From positions 1 to 27,821 of IMG/VR virus record IMGVR_UViG_3300042141_000187: a stretch of 27,821 bases of DNA; one strand, written 5' to 3'. Position numbers and translations under genes: made by a program. Positions 1-7,034 of this stretch are shown in pieces; positions within the stretch are counted from its first letter, which is position 1, and every line of letters begins with the position of its first letter. This DNA comes from a virus. The notes beneath the pieces are model-generated. The model was given only the letters and a program-made list of their open reading frames with translations, did no database searches and was not told the origin of the DNA.

Positions 1-1028
1 GCACCGAGATTCTTGTCTGCGGGTTCGACGTTGCCGCTCGTGCGGAAGGTCGGCCCATTGACCATCTCGTCCTTGACGAATATGGCAACATGAAGCCTGA
101 GGTTTGGACGCAAAACCTACGCCCCGCGCTCTCAACGCCCGGGCGACCGCTCGGAACCGCCGACTTCGTGGGCGTACCCGAAGGAAGGAATCACTACCAC
201 GATCTTGTGCAGGCACACAAGGACAGCCCCGACTGGAAGATTCACCACTGGTACAGCGAGGATGTCGTGTCGCCCGAGGAAATCGCAGCGGCCAAGCGTG
301 ACCTCGACCCTCTCACGTACGAGCAGGAGTATCGCGGATCGTTCGTGTCCTTCCAAGGCAAGGTTTACTACCAGTTTGATGCCATACTCAACACTCAGGT
401 CGGCCTCAAGTCCCGATACGACCAGAATGAGGACTTGATCGTGTGCTTCGACTTCAATCGAAAGCCCGGCGTGTGCATCATCGTGCAGGAGATGAAGAAC
501 ACGGGCCTCCGTGCGTTCGTGAAGCCGGAGTTCACAGCGGTCATCGACGAGGTTTACCTACCCAACGACTCAAACACCATGCTGGTATGCCAGCGATTCC
601 TTGACCGATACGCGACGCATCGGGGGCGTGTGCTTGTCTACGGCGACGCGACCGGAGGCAGCCTGAAAACATCAAGCATCACGGACGGTTCGGATTGGGA
701 CATCATCCGCAACATCTTCTCCCCCGCGTTCGGCACACGATTCTCTTCGCGTGTCGGACGGTCCAACCCGAGCGAGAGGTCGCGAATCAACGCCATGAAC
801 TCACGAATCAAGGCGTTTGACGGGCAGATCGGCATGCTCATCGACCCTGAACGATGCCCCAAACTCATCAAGGACTTGGAGGGTGTGCGTGCCGTGAAGG
901 ACGGGAGCGGCAAGATCGACAAAACCAGCGATCTGATGCTCACGCACCCCTCCGACGCCCTCGGCTACTATGTGACGGCAAAGTTCCCTGTTTCTGGCGG
1001 CGTCAGCACGGCAACGGACGCATACTGA
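1..1028 (+). CDS. terL: Terminase large subunit, C-terminal part (5' end outside the window)
   Basis: The reading frame is open from base 3, with no start visible, so the gene begins upstream. The visible part starts just before a Walker B-like strand (HLVLDEYGNM, about bases 63-92) of the packaging ATPase. It continues through the TPGRPLG and GRNHYHDL stretch expected after the ATPase core, and the YEQEYRGSF segment that links to the nuclease. The RNase H-like nuclease shows its three expected acidic positions: FDFN (Asp codon 450-452), VYGDATGG (645-647) and HPSDALGY (954-956). In this family the protein docks on the portal, pumps DNA into the prohead and cuts the concatemer. Walker A and the N-terminus are not in the window. 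The family is clear, but the packaging type (cos, pac or other) cannot be judged from this fragment. Confidence 0.95.
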   Translation, partial: TEILVCGFDVAARAEGRPIDHLVLDEYGNMKPEVWTQNLRPALSTPGRPLGTADFVGVPEGRNHYHDLVQAHKDSPDWKIHHWYSEDVVSPEEIAAAKRDLDPLTYEQEYRGSFVSFQGKVYYQFDAILNTQVGLKSRYDQNEDLIVCFDFNRKPGVCIIVQEMKNTGLRAFVKPEFTAVIDEVYLPNDSNTMLVCQRFLDRYATHRGRVLVYGDATGGSLKTSSITDGSDWDIIRNIFSPAFGTRFSSRVGRSNPSERSRINAMNSRIKAFDGQIGMLIDPERCPKLIKDLEGVRAVKDGSGKIDKTSDLMLTHPSDALGYYVTAKFPVSGGVSTATDAY

Positions 1029-1037
1029 GCATGCTCT

Positions 1038-1331
1038 ATGGAGAAAAAAGGCCGACGAAAAGGTCTGAAGTCTCTCGCCAACCCCCACAGGGAGGCATAC
1101 TACGAGGCTCTGCTTGCCATGCAGAGCGAGTGCATGAAGCGTGAAATGATCTTCGTGGTGGAAATGACCACGTTGATCCGATCATGGTTGCGGCAATACG
1201 GAGCAGAACACAAATGCCTGCTGGACGATACGACATCACCATCGAAGCGGGAGCGACGTTCCAGTTCCGGGTCACTTGGAAAACCCCGGAAGGGACGCCC
1301 ATCGACCTCACCGGATACACCGCCCGAATGA
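1038..1331 (+). CDS. Small basic hypothetical protein (97 aa) overlapping the next gene
   Basis: I do not recognise a family. The frame opens 9 bases after the terminase stop. The first 59 residues look like real protein: a basic start (MEKKGRRKGLKSL), then a helical segment with YYEALLAMQSE and FVVEMTTLIRSWLRQY. The last third is low-complexity Ser/Pro/Lys/Arg and coincides with the start of the next gene (ATG 1214), giving an unusually long overlap of 118 bases in a tightly packed phage. No good Shine-Dalgarno precedes ATG 1038, so translation would depend on coupling to the terminase. It could be a small terminase- or portal-associated protein, or the ORF may be partly spurious. Without it, bases 1029-1213 would be the longest gene-free gap in the window. 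Confidence 0.5.
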   Translation: MEKKGRRKGLKSLANPHREAYYEALLAMQSECMKREMIFVVEMTTLIRSWLRQYGAEHKCLLDDTTSPSKRERRSSSGSLGKPRKGRPSTSPDTPPE

Positions 1332-1570
1332 AGGTGAAGAATCAGTTCGGCGGCACAACCATCTTCAGCCTGAGTAGTCCGGCCGCAGGCATCACGCTCG
1401 GCGGTGCCGCTGGCACGGTTGATATCACGATCAGTGCCACCGACACGGCAACCGCCATCGGCGATGTCGAATCGACAGCCCTGTACGACCTTGAACTTCA
1501 ATCAGGCAGCGGTGTTGTCACGCGAGTCGTGCAGGGCAAGGTGTTCCTCAAGCCGGAGGTGACTGACTAA
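1214..1570 (+). CDS. BppU-like N-terminal / fibre-adaptor small protein (118 aa)
   Basis: I chose the ATG at 1214 (MPAGRYDITIE) because GGAG at 1200-1203 sits 10 bases upstream; the in-frame ATG 1184 has no such site. The all-beta sequence has the layout seen in small phage proteins that resemble the N-terminal domain of baseplate protein BppU: an early GATFQFRVTW strand, GTPIDLTGYTARMKVKN, a long Gly/Thr/Ala stretch ending GTVDITISATDTATA, and LYDLELQSGSG followed by a final GKVFLKPEV strand. Such proteins usually occur next to receptor-binding genes and are thought to attach fibres or decorate the virion. Here it is followed directly by an esterase-like protein and a collagen-like fibre, which fits that role. 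Its stop is 2 bases before the next ATG, and its 3' end carries the next gene's Shine-Dalgarno. The adaptor role is inference. Confidence 0.7.
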   Translation: MPAGRYDITIEAGATFQFRVTWKTPEGTPIDLTGYTARMKVKNQFGGTTIFSLSSPAAGITLGGAAGTVDITISATDTATAIGDVESTALYDLELQSGSGVVTRVVQGKVFLKPEVTD

Positions 1571-1572
1571 TC

Positions 1573-3063
1573 ATGTCAACGCTTCTCAACGGCAACGTGC
1601 TTGGTGCATCGGCATACGAGCGGCTACAGAAAGTCGCCATCATTCTTGGCGATAGCAACTCTGATCCGTTTCAGGCCGATCCGCTCACCAATGGACCCGC
1701 CCGCTGGACCAGCAACCTCTACTCACGCCCCGAGTTGAACGTCGGGTTCATGGCGTTTCGTTCAACGGGTGCCCCCGGATACGTCGGAGCGGTCGGCGGT
1801 TTTGGTTCGCCCAGCGGAACCATCAAGAACTGCAACCCCAACGAACCGCTCGGCGATCCCGACGCATCGTACGTGAACCCCTTCCCCGGCACGCTCACGC
1901 ATCAACGATTCACTTCGGACGTCGCGAACTTCTCGAATCTGACCTACACGGGGCACTTCAGGACGCCGCTGGCGTCTCGATTCGGTGGCGTTGGCACGCG
2001 GATCAAGGTCACGAACATCTTTGCGGCCACACCGAATCATGTGGACGAGGCCGACGGCGGCAATCTGAAGTGCCAAGTCAATACCGACGACGACAACACT
2101 ATCGGCGGGGCCACCGAAAACAACGCACTCCGTCGCAATCTGACCGGCGTGCGATCCAACGGAACGACCATCCCGCATGGGTCGGTGGTCATTCTTCAAT
2201 CGCCTCACGATGTTCTGCTTCAGCCTTCGGGCACATATCACAACGTCTCATCTGCGATCTACCAATTCTTCTACAACGAGGCCGATCTTCCCGGGGGGTT
2301 GGTCAACGGCACACTTGCTCGCTGGTACACCTACATCGAGAAGGTGGACACGGGCGGCAATCGGCTGAAGAATGTCGCCGGGTATATGTATTGGGGCGGC
2401 GGCGGCTATTCGACCGCAGACTTCACGGCCGCAGGCAGAGCGGGAACATTCGACGGTTGGACTGGCACACGACTCTTCCCCGACTCAACCGCCACCGCCA
2501 TCGTGAACGTGGTGCAGAATGACTGCTGGGTCATCGCTCTGGGTTTCAACGACGGGCTGGCCAACGGCACGGACGTCACCAATTACGCCACGAGACTCCG
2601 CAGCATCATCAACCGGCTGCTTGCACTTCGGAACGTGCCTGTCGTGCTGATCGACGTTTGGCCTGTGTTTTTCGATGCAGGGACAGGCGGTTTCCTGACT
2701 CAGCAAGCAGGCTACGTCGGCTGGAATAACGATGTCGCTGTCGGCGGTCCCCGGTACAACTTCGATCAGAAGGTCGCTGTGAATCGTCAGATGATTGCCG
2801 AGTTCCCGTCGAAGGTGTGCGTGGTGCCGCTCGGCCCGCAGATGATTGCTCGCTTTGGTGTCCCCGACCCGTTCAACGTGAGCGGTTGGTATCGCACTTA
2901 CTTCGCCAACGAAAGCGGCAACTTCATTCACAGTCGCGAAGCGGGCGGGGCACTTGCCGCCGAAATCATCGTCAAGGCGTACGAACGCGGTGCAGGCTCA
3001 GGCAACGACGATACCGGTTTGTCGTTGGGCCTTGCCATTGCCGACCACACGATGCAATCTTGA
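1573..3063 (+). CDS. SGNH/GDSL-hydrolase-like virion protein (496 aa)
   Basis: The N-terminus carries a block I motif after a hydrophobic strand (VAIILGDSNSD, Ser28). A block III motif follows far downstream (WVIALGFNDG, Gly324 and Asn326), and a block V-like motif lies near the C-terminus (GNFIHSREAGG, His453). This is the order of the SGNH esterase/lipase family, which deacetylates or deacylates sugars and lipids. About 290 residues lie between blocks I and III, far more than in a plain SGNH domain. They are rich in Gly, Thr and aromatics and look like an inserted beta-rich, possibly sugar-binding, domain. The usual catalytic Asp three residues before His is Asn450 here, so activity is uncertain. 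Start ATG 1573 has a strong GGAGGTGA (1555-1562) 10 bases upstream. Next to fibre genes, the likely job is modifying or binding host surface glycans. Confidence 0.8.
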   Translation: MSTLLNGNVLGASAYERLQKVAIILGDSNSDPFQADPLTNGPARWTSNLYSRPELNVGFMAFRSTGAPGYVGAVGGFGSPSGTIKNCNPNEPLGDPDASYVNPFPGTLTHQRFTSDVANFSNLTYTGHFRTPLASRFGGVGTRIKVTNIFAATPNHVDEADGGNLKCQVNTDDDNTIGGATENNALRRNLTGVRSNGTTIPHGSVVILQSPHDVLLQPSGTYHNVSSAIYQFFYNEADLPGGLVNGTLARWYTYIEKVDTGGNRLKNVAGYMYWGGGGYSTADFTAAGRAGTFDGWTGTRLFPDSTATAIVNVVQNDCWVIALGFNDGLANGTDVTNYATRLRSIINRLLALRNVPVVLIDVWPVFFDAGTGGFLTQQAGYVGWNNDVAVGGPRYNFDQKVAVNRQMIAEFPSKVCVVPLGPQMIARFGVPDPFNVSGWYRTYFANESGNFIHSREAGGALAAEIIVKAYERGAGSGNDDTGLSLGLAIADHTMQS

Positions 3064-3078
3064 ACAGAAAGGTCCGAC

Positions 3079-3360
3079 ATGCCACTCACAGGAACGAATT
3101 ACACCATCCCGGGAGCGAACACGAACATCCTCGCAGACTCGCAGTCCGGTGTGACAATCACCACGCTTCGCGTCTCGGTCGAATCGTCCTCACCGTCCGC
3201 AGCCACGTTCCGCATCCCACAACTGCACGGCAATAGCGGGGTCGCGACGCTCGAACCCGGGCAGACCGAACTCTTCCGCGTCACCGACGGCGGCATCCGC
3301 GAGTGCTTCGCTGGTCCGCAGAACGCCATCATTCGATGGTGGCCGGTCGCTGTGACTTGA
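3079..3360 (+). CDS. Small hypothetical beta-rich protein (93 aa)
   Basis: I do not recognise a named family. The protein has alternating short beta-type stretches (NYTIPGANTNI, VTITTLRVSVE, TLEPGQTELFRVTDGG) and ends in a tryptophan-rich strand (IIRWWPVAV). There is no signal peptide or membrane segment. The frame starts 15 bases after the SGNH-like gene and has AAAGG about 8 bases before ATG 3079. It lies between an esterase-like gene and a collagen-like fibre gene, so a virion decoration or fibre-accessory role is likely, but this rests on position only. Third-position GC and codon style match the neighbours, which supports real coding. Confidence 0.7.
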   Translation: MPLTGTNYTIPGANTNILADSQSGVTITTLRVSVESSSPSAATFRIPQLHGNSGVATLEPGQTELFRVTDGGIRECFAGPQNAIIRWWPVAVT

Positions 3361-3415
3361 TAAGCAGTGCGTACGATTGATCGTCCCGAGGTTCCAAGCG
3401 TGAGGTCATCGGCTG

Positions 3416-4597
3416 ATGCCTGAAATCGAAATCATCCAGCAAGTGACCGAGGTAACGGTTGACGCAAGCACGATCGCCGTGGTCGAAGTGACCGCATCCT
3501 CAGGTGTTGGCCCGCCCGGGCCTCAGGGTGCTGCTGGGCCTCAGGGAGCAGCCGGACCTCAGGGAGCAATCGGCCCCAAGGGCATCAACTGGCAAGGCAA
3601 TTGGAATACCGGTGTCACGTATCAGATCGGCGACGCCGTGTATTACGGCGGATCGTCCTACATTGCCGAGCAGGTCAATACCGACGTCGATCCGACGAAT
3701 CAACCGGAATGGCGGCCGCTTGCTCTCATGGGCAGCGATGGCCCGCAGGGTGCATCTGGCTCTGCTGGCCCTCAGGGTGCCGCAGGGGCAAACGGACCAC
3801 AGGGTTTGGCCGGTGCGACAGGACCGCAGGGGGCGGTCGGTTCCACAGGACCGCAGGGGCTTACTGGCCCCAAAGGACTGAACTGGAGGGGCGATTGGTC
3901 TATCGCCAACCCGTATCTGCCCGACGACGTTGTATATCACGACGGAAACTCGTGGACGACGACGATCAGCATTGGGGCAGGCGGATCGGCACCGGGCAGC
4001 AACGTCAATTGGGTGCTTCTCGCCCAAAAAGGTGCGACAGGACCGCAGGGGGCAACTGGTTCGGTCGGACCTCAGGGTTCCGCAGGGTCCACAGGCCCAC
4101 AAGGGGCGACTGGCTCCACAGGGCCGCAAGGAGCAGCGGGTAGCACAGGCCCACAAGGGTCTACAGGCCCACAGGGAGCAACAGGAGACGTCGGACCACA
4201 AGGAGCAACCGGCTCCACTGGCCCACAAGGCACCACTGGACCGCAGGGTGCCGCAGGACCGCAGGGTGCCGCTGGCAATACTGGCCCTCAAGGTGCCACG
4301 GGAGCAACCGGCCCTAAGGGACTCAACTGGCGGGGTGACTGGTCCGGGGCGGCGGGCTACGTCCCAGACGACGTTGTGTACCATGATGGCAGTTCTTGGA
4401 CCACAACTGTCAGCATCTCTCCGGGCAGCGGTGCCCCGGGCGTCAATCTCAACTGGGTCTTGCTTGCTCAAAAGGGTGCGACGGGTTCGACAGGACCGCA
4501 AGGGGCAACAGGAAGCACGGGTCCGCAAGGTCCGCAAGGAAGCCCCGGCTCTGGCGGCATTGCAGGCTCGATCTACGTGGGAGTGATTGCACCATGA
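3416..4597 (+). CDS. Collagen-like tail fibre with three carbohydrate-binding-like modules (393 aa)
   Basis: After an N-terminal beta segment (about 1-31), the protein alternates Gly-X-Y collagen-like tracts, mostly GPQGA/GSTGPQ triplets, with compact modules. Tracts lie near residues 32-56, 108-153, 205-301 and 353-379. Modules lie near 57-104, 154-204 and 302-352. Each module opens with (I/L)NW(Q/R)G(N/D)W, then has a [15 protein letters not shown] core and a late tryptophan, resembling CBM5/12 chitin-binding modules. The second and third modules are near copies, so the gene grew by internal duplication. Collagen-like tracts in phage fibres form trimeric stalks, and the modules probably bind host glycans. 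The start is ATG 3416, with GAGG 10 bases upstream. Its stop overlaps the next start as ATGA. Gly codons and repeats make this stretch prone to recombination. Confidence 0.9.
   Translation: MPEIEIIQQVTEVTVDASTIAVVEVTASSGVGPPGPQGAAGPQGAAGPQGAIGPKGINWQGNWNTGVTYQIGDAVYYGGSSYIAEQVNTDVDPTNQPEWRPLALMGSDGPQGASGSAGPQGAAGANGPQGLAGATGPQGAVGSTGPQGLTGPKGLNWRGDWSIANPYLPDDVVYHDGNSWTTTISIGAGGSAPGSNVNWVLLAQKGATGPQGATGSVGPQGSAGSTGPQGATGSTGPQGAAGSTGPQGSTGPQGATGDVGPQGATGSTGPQGTTGPQGAAGPQGAAGNTGPQGATGATGPKGLNWRGDWSGAAGYVPDDVVYHDGSSWTTTVSISPGSGAPGVNLNWVLLAQKGATGSTGPQGATGSTGPQGPQGSPGSGGIAGSIYVGVIAP
3869..4471 (+). repeat. Duplicated module pair inside the collagen-like fibre gene
   Basis: The module encoded at about 3875-4027 (residues 154-204) and that at about 4319-4471 (302-352) are near copies. 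They share [21 protein letters not shown] and [13 protein letters not shown]-like segments, with silent differences. A more diverged third copy lies at about 3584-3727. The collagen tracts between them are made of repeated GGACCGCAGGG-like units. Confidence 0.85.
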
Positions 4598-5925
4598 TCC
4601 TTACCGGCACTTCACACATCATCCGCGTTGTCACCAGCACGACCGCCGACATCGACGCTCATACGTCCTTTGTCGATACCGCCGGAAGCGTTGTCACCCC
4701 CGGTGGGCAAAACACCACCATCACATCCGCGACAACCACCACAATTGTCGCCGCACCCCCCTCGTCCACGCAGCGAGCGGTCTGGTCGATCAATCTGCGG
4801 AACGCACACGCCAGCAGTTCCAACGTGGTCACTCTTGAACTTTTCGATGGCACCAACGTCATCGAACTCTGGAAGGGCACGCTCGCTGCTGGCCACACGC
4901 TCATGCACGACGGTCGCACCGTCAAGATATACGACGCGAGCGGTCGCGAGACGATCAGCAACTACGGTCCCTCCGATGTGCAGAGTTTCACCGTGGGCGG
5001 TGCGGGAACTTGGGTCAAGCCAACTAACTTTGAGCCACGGTTTGTGCAGGTGATCGCGTACGGCGGCGGCGGTGGGGGCGGCGGTGGTGCCTCTCAGACC
5101 GGTGCCGTTGTGCGTACCGGTGGGTGCGGCGGCGGCGGCGGGGCGAGAGTCGTGGCAACGTACCTCGCCTCGCAGTTGGGAGAAACCGAACCTGTGAGCG
5201 TCGGTCTCGGCGGCACGGCAGGTGCGGCCGGTTTGTCCGGTGCCGACGGCGGCGTGGGCGGTATCGGCGGCAACAGCACGTTTTCTTCCGGTTTGACTCT
5301 GCTCACTGCGTTCGGCGGTGGCGGCGGGGCGTTCGGCGACAACGCCGCGTCGGCCAGTGCGGGAGGGTCGGGTGGTGGGAGTGTGTCGGCCGGTGCGAAC
5401 GGCACGACATCTGCCGCGACTGGCGGACTCCCCGGCTCCGGTGCCACGCCTGTCGGCGGCGGCGGTGCCAGCTCGCTTGCGACCGCAGGCCAGCCCGTGA
5501 CCGCAGAGTTTGGCGGCGGGGCTGGGGGTGGCAACACGAACGCTCCTGCGAACGGCGTGGGCGGCGGCTCGATGTTCGGCGGATGCGGTGGCGGGCACGG
5601 AGCGAGTTCAACAAGCGTCCCCGGCACTGTGGCCGCGACCGCAGGCGGTTCTCACCAGAACGCAGCGGGCGGCGGCGGTGCAGCAGGTGTGAGCGGTGCC
5701 AGCCCCACCGCAGGCAGCGACGGTCTGGACGGGAACCCGTTTGCTGGCGGGCTGGGTGGCGGCGGGGGCGGTGGCACGACTGCCGCCAACACCAATGGTG
5801 CGGCGGGCGGTAAAGGCGGGGCCTGCGGCGGCGGTGGCGGCGGTGGCGGCGTGGGAAGCAACACGGGCACTGGCGGACCCGGCGGTGCCGGGGGTGTCGG
5901 TGCGGTCTACGTCTTCACATATTGA
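4594..5925 (+). CDS. Glycine-rich tail protein / adhesin-like (443 aa)
   Basis: I start this gene at ATG 4594, which overlaps the fibre stop as ATGA and has GGGAG (4579-4583) 10 bases upstream; the frame is also open further upstream but only as fibre-gene shadow. Residues 1 to about 125 form a beta-rich head domain ([28 protein letters not shown]). A signature then follows that is common in glycine-rich phage tail proteins ([13 protein letters not shown], then [13 protein letters not shown]). The remaining 290 or so residues are dominated by Gly and small residues with repeated GGGGG runs, ending in GAVYVFTY. Glycine-rich domains of this kind occur in tail-tip proteins and in the gp38 adhesins of T2-like phages, where polyglycine-II layers hold variable receptor loops. 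Coming directly after a fibre gene, it is probably the fibre tip or its adhesin. That last step is inference. Confidence 0.8.
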   Translation: MILTGTSHIIRVVTSTTADIDAHTSFVDTAGSVVTPGGQNTTITSATTTTIVAAPPSSTQRAVWSINLRNAHASSSNVVTLELFDGTNVIELWKGTLAAGHTLMHDGRTVKIYDASGRETISNYGPSDVQSFTVGGAGTWVKPTNFEPRFVQVIAYGGGGGGGGGASQTGAVVRTGGCGGGGGARVVATYLASQLGETEPVSVGLGGTAGAAGLSGADGGVGGIGGNSTFSSGLTLLTAFGGGGGAFGDNAASASAGGSGGGSVSAGANGTTSAATGGLPGSGATPVGGGGASSLATAGQPVTAEFGGGAGGGNTNAPANGVGGGSMFGGCGGGHGASSTSVPGTVAATAGGSHQNAAGGGGAAGVSGASPTAGSDGLDGNPFAGGLGGGGGGGTTAANTNGAAGGKGGACGGGGGGGGVGSNTGTGGPGGAGGVGAVYVFTY

Positions 5926-5929
5926 AGCG

Positions 5930-5958
5930 TTGACATGATTGACAGGTCGATGTATCCT
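5930..5958 (+). promoter_or_regulatory. Candidate sigma-70-type promoter for the lipoprotein/membrane pair
   Basis: A perfect -35 hexamer TTGACA (5930-5935) is separated by 17 bases from TATCCT (5953-5958), which keeps four of six -10 consensus bases. The expected transcript start near 5965 falls at the ribosome-binding site of the lipoprotein gene, so the leader would be very short. The host's sigma consensus is unknown, so this is a motif-level call. Confidence 0.4.
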
Positions 5959-5976
5959 GAGCGAAAGGGAATCAAC

Positions 5977-6267
5977 ATGCGGATCATTCTGTCGCTGTTC
6001 GCTGTCGTCTCGATCATTCTGCTTGTCGGCTGCACGGCCACCACACGAGTCGATCCAGCCAAGTCCAAGGTCCGCAGCACCAGCCAAGAACGCCGAGCGA
6101 CCAACACCGTCACCACGCGGCTTTCCGTGACAACTGCTCCGTTGCAGCCCAACACGTATCGCCTGCGTGTCACCAAAAAGGAAAAGCCATGCGTATCCGA
6201 GAAGTCTTTGGCCTCGTCCTCGTCCTGTTCTGTACCATCGCAGCCTTTGCCCAACCCGGTCCCGTGA
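5977..6267 (+). CDS. Small lipoprotein (96 aa)
   Basis: I chose ATG 5977 because AAGGGA at 5965-5970 sits 6 bases upstream and because the protein then starts with a clean lipoprotein signal: Arg2, a hydrophobic run (IILSLFAVVSIILL) and the lipobox LVGC with Cys19. An upstream in-frame ATG at 5935 would add 14 residues and spoil this. The mature part is short, polar and rich in Thr, Arg and Lys, with a low-complexity Ser/Pro tail where it overlaps the next gene by 79 bases. Small phage lipoproteins are known as outer spanins (Rz1-like) or as superinfection-exclusion proteins such as Llp of T5. There is no clear proline-rich Rz1 body, and the usual Rz-before-Rz1 order is absent. I favour a moron or exclusion lipoprotein over a spanin, at low certainty. 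Confidence 0.7.
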   Translation: MRIILSLFAVVSIILLVGCTATTRVDPAKSKVRSTSQERRATNTVTTRLSVTTAPLQPNTYRLRVTKKEKPCVSEKSLASSSSCSVPSQPLPNPVP

Positions 6268-7004
6268 CCCCGACGACGCTCACGCCCGAACAACAGGCGA
6301 CGATCCAACAGGCACTTGGGTTGCCCGCAGGCTCAACCATCACGCTTGAACAGACGCAGACGCACGACGGCGGCACGCTCACCATCGAGGAAGAAGCCAC
6401 CGGCGAGGGTGCTTCGCTTCGAGCCTCTGGAGAGAAGGTCGTTTCGGACTTCAACGCGACCGCTCCGGGAGCGAGTCTGACCGGCAAGGGCGGTGCCTCG
6501 GGCGGAGACACTCAGACGATCAACAAGATCGCAGGCGGTGGAAGTCTCTGGTCAAATCCGATCCTCTGGGTCGGGATTCTTTCCATTTTGCTCGGCATCG
6601 GCACGCTGGTCGTTCGCCCGCCCATGATTCCTGTGATGATCCCGATGCGTGCGACGATCATCCTTATCGGTGCGGGTATCGGGTTTGTTATTGCCGCTCT
6701 TTATCCCGTGCTTCTGCTCTTCATCGTCGCCGGTGTCGTCGCGGTTCTGCTGGTGCCCTACGTTCAGCGTGAATACACAACCGCTCGCGAAAAGACCGAG
6801 GCCGAAAACGGTAAGAAAGTCCAGAAAACGCTCCGCTCTGTCGCGGCAAGTATCTCGGACTTTAAGCAAGCCGCCAAAGACCCCACGAACCCTACCATCT
6901 CGCCCGACTCTTGGAATCGTCTGAAGGGACTGCTCGAATCGCACCTTGAGGACGATGAAAAGCCGATCATCGAGACGATTCGTCGCGAGGATCGACTCGC
7001 CTGA
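6189..7004 (+). CDS. Secreted-then-membrane protein with three predicted membrane segments (271 aa)
   Basis: The N-terminus is a typical Sec signal peptide with likely cleavage after Ala21 (AFA before Gln22). A polar, Gly/Thr/Glu-rich extracytoplasmic region follows (22 to about 118). Hydrophobic segments lie at about 119-141 (ILWVGILSILLGIGTLVV) and as a pair at about 153-195. A charged, helical C-terminus of about 75 residues follows, probably in the cytoplasm. Start ATG 6189 has AGGA at 6179-6182, 6 bases upstream. I do not recognise the family. Position after a lipoprotein gene and a candidate promoter suggests the two work together in the envelope, for example in superinfection exclusion. 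A holin-like role is possible, but the long signal-peptide N-terminus and the soluble tail are unlike a standard holin. Confidence 0.75.
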   Translation: MRIREVFGLVLVLFCTIAAFAQPGPVTPTTLTPEQQATIQQALGLPAGSTITLEQTQTHDGGTLTIEEEATGEGASLRASGEKVVSDFNATAPGASLTGKGGASGGDTQTINKIAGGGSLWSNPILWVGILSILLGIGTLVVRPPMIPVMIPMRATIILIGAGIGFVIAALYPVLLLFIVAGVVAVLLVPYVQREYTTAREKTEAENGKKVQKTLRSVAASISDFKQAAKDPTNPTISPDSWNRLKGLLESHLEDDEKPIIETIRREDRLA

Positions 7005-7034
7005 ACCTCGGCAGCACTCACGCAAGGATGAAAC

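Noticed and set aside
3373-3384. Palindrome ACGAT-TG-ATCGT before the fibre gene
   Set aside because: Short, no promoter motif beside it and no second copy; chance is enough to explain it.
4030-4310. Regular short DNA repeats that could suggest a CRISPR array
   Set aside because: The repeats are in-frame Gly-X-Y codons of the collagen-like fibre, without unique spacers of constant length.
3500-5627. Long minus-strand frames opposite the collagen-like and glycine-rich genes
   Set aside because: They are mirror products of GC-rich repeats, have no ribosome-binding sites, and their translations are low-complexity.
5977-7004. Lipoprotein and membrane protein as a standard Rz/Rz1 spanin pair with holin
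   Set aside because: Order is reversed, there is no single-pass coiled-coil i-spanin, and no endolysin gene is nearby.
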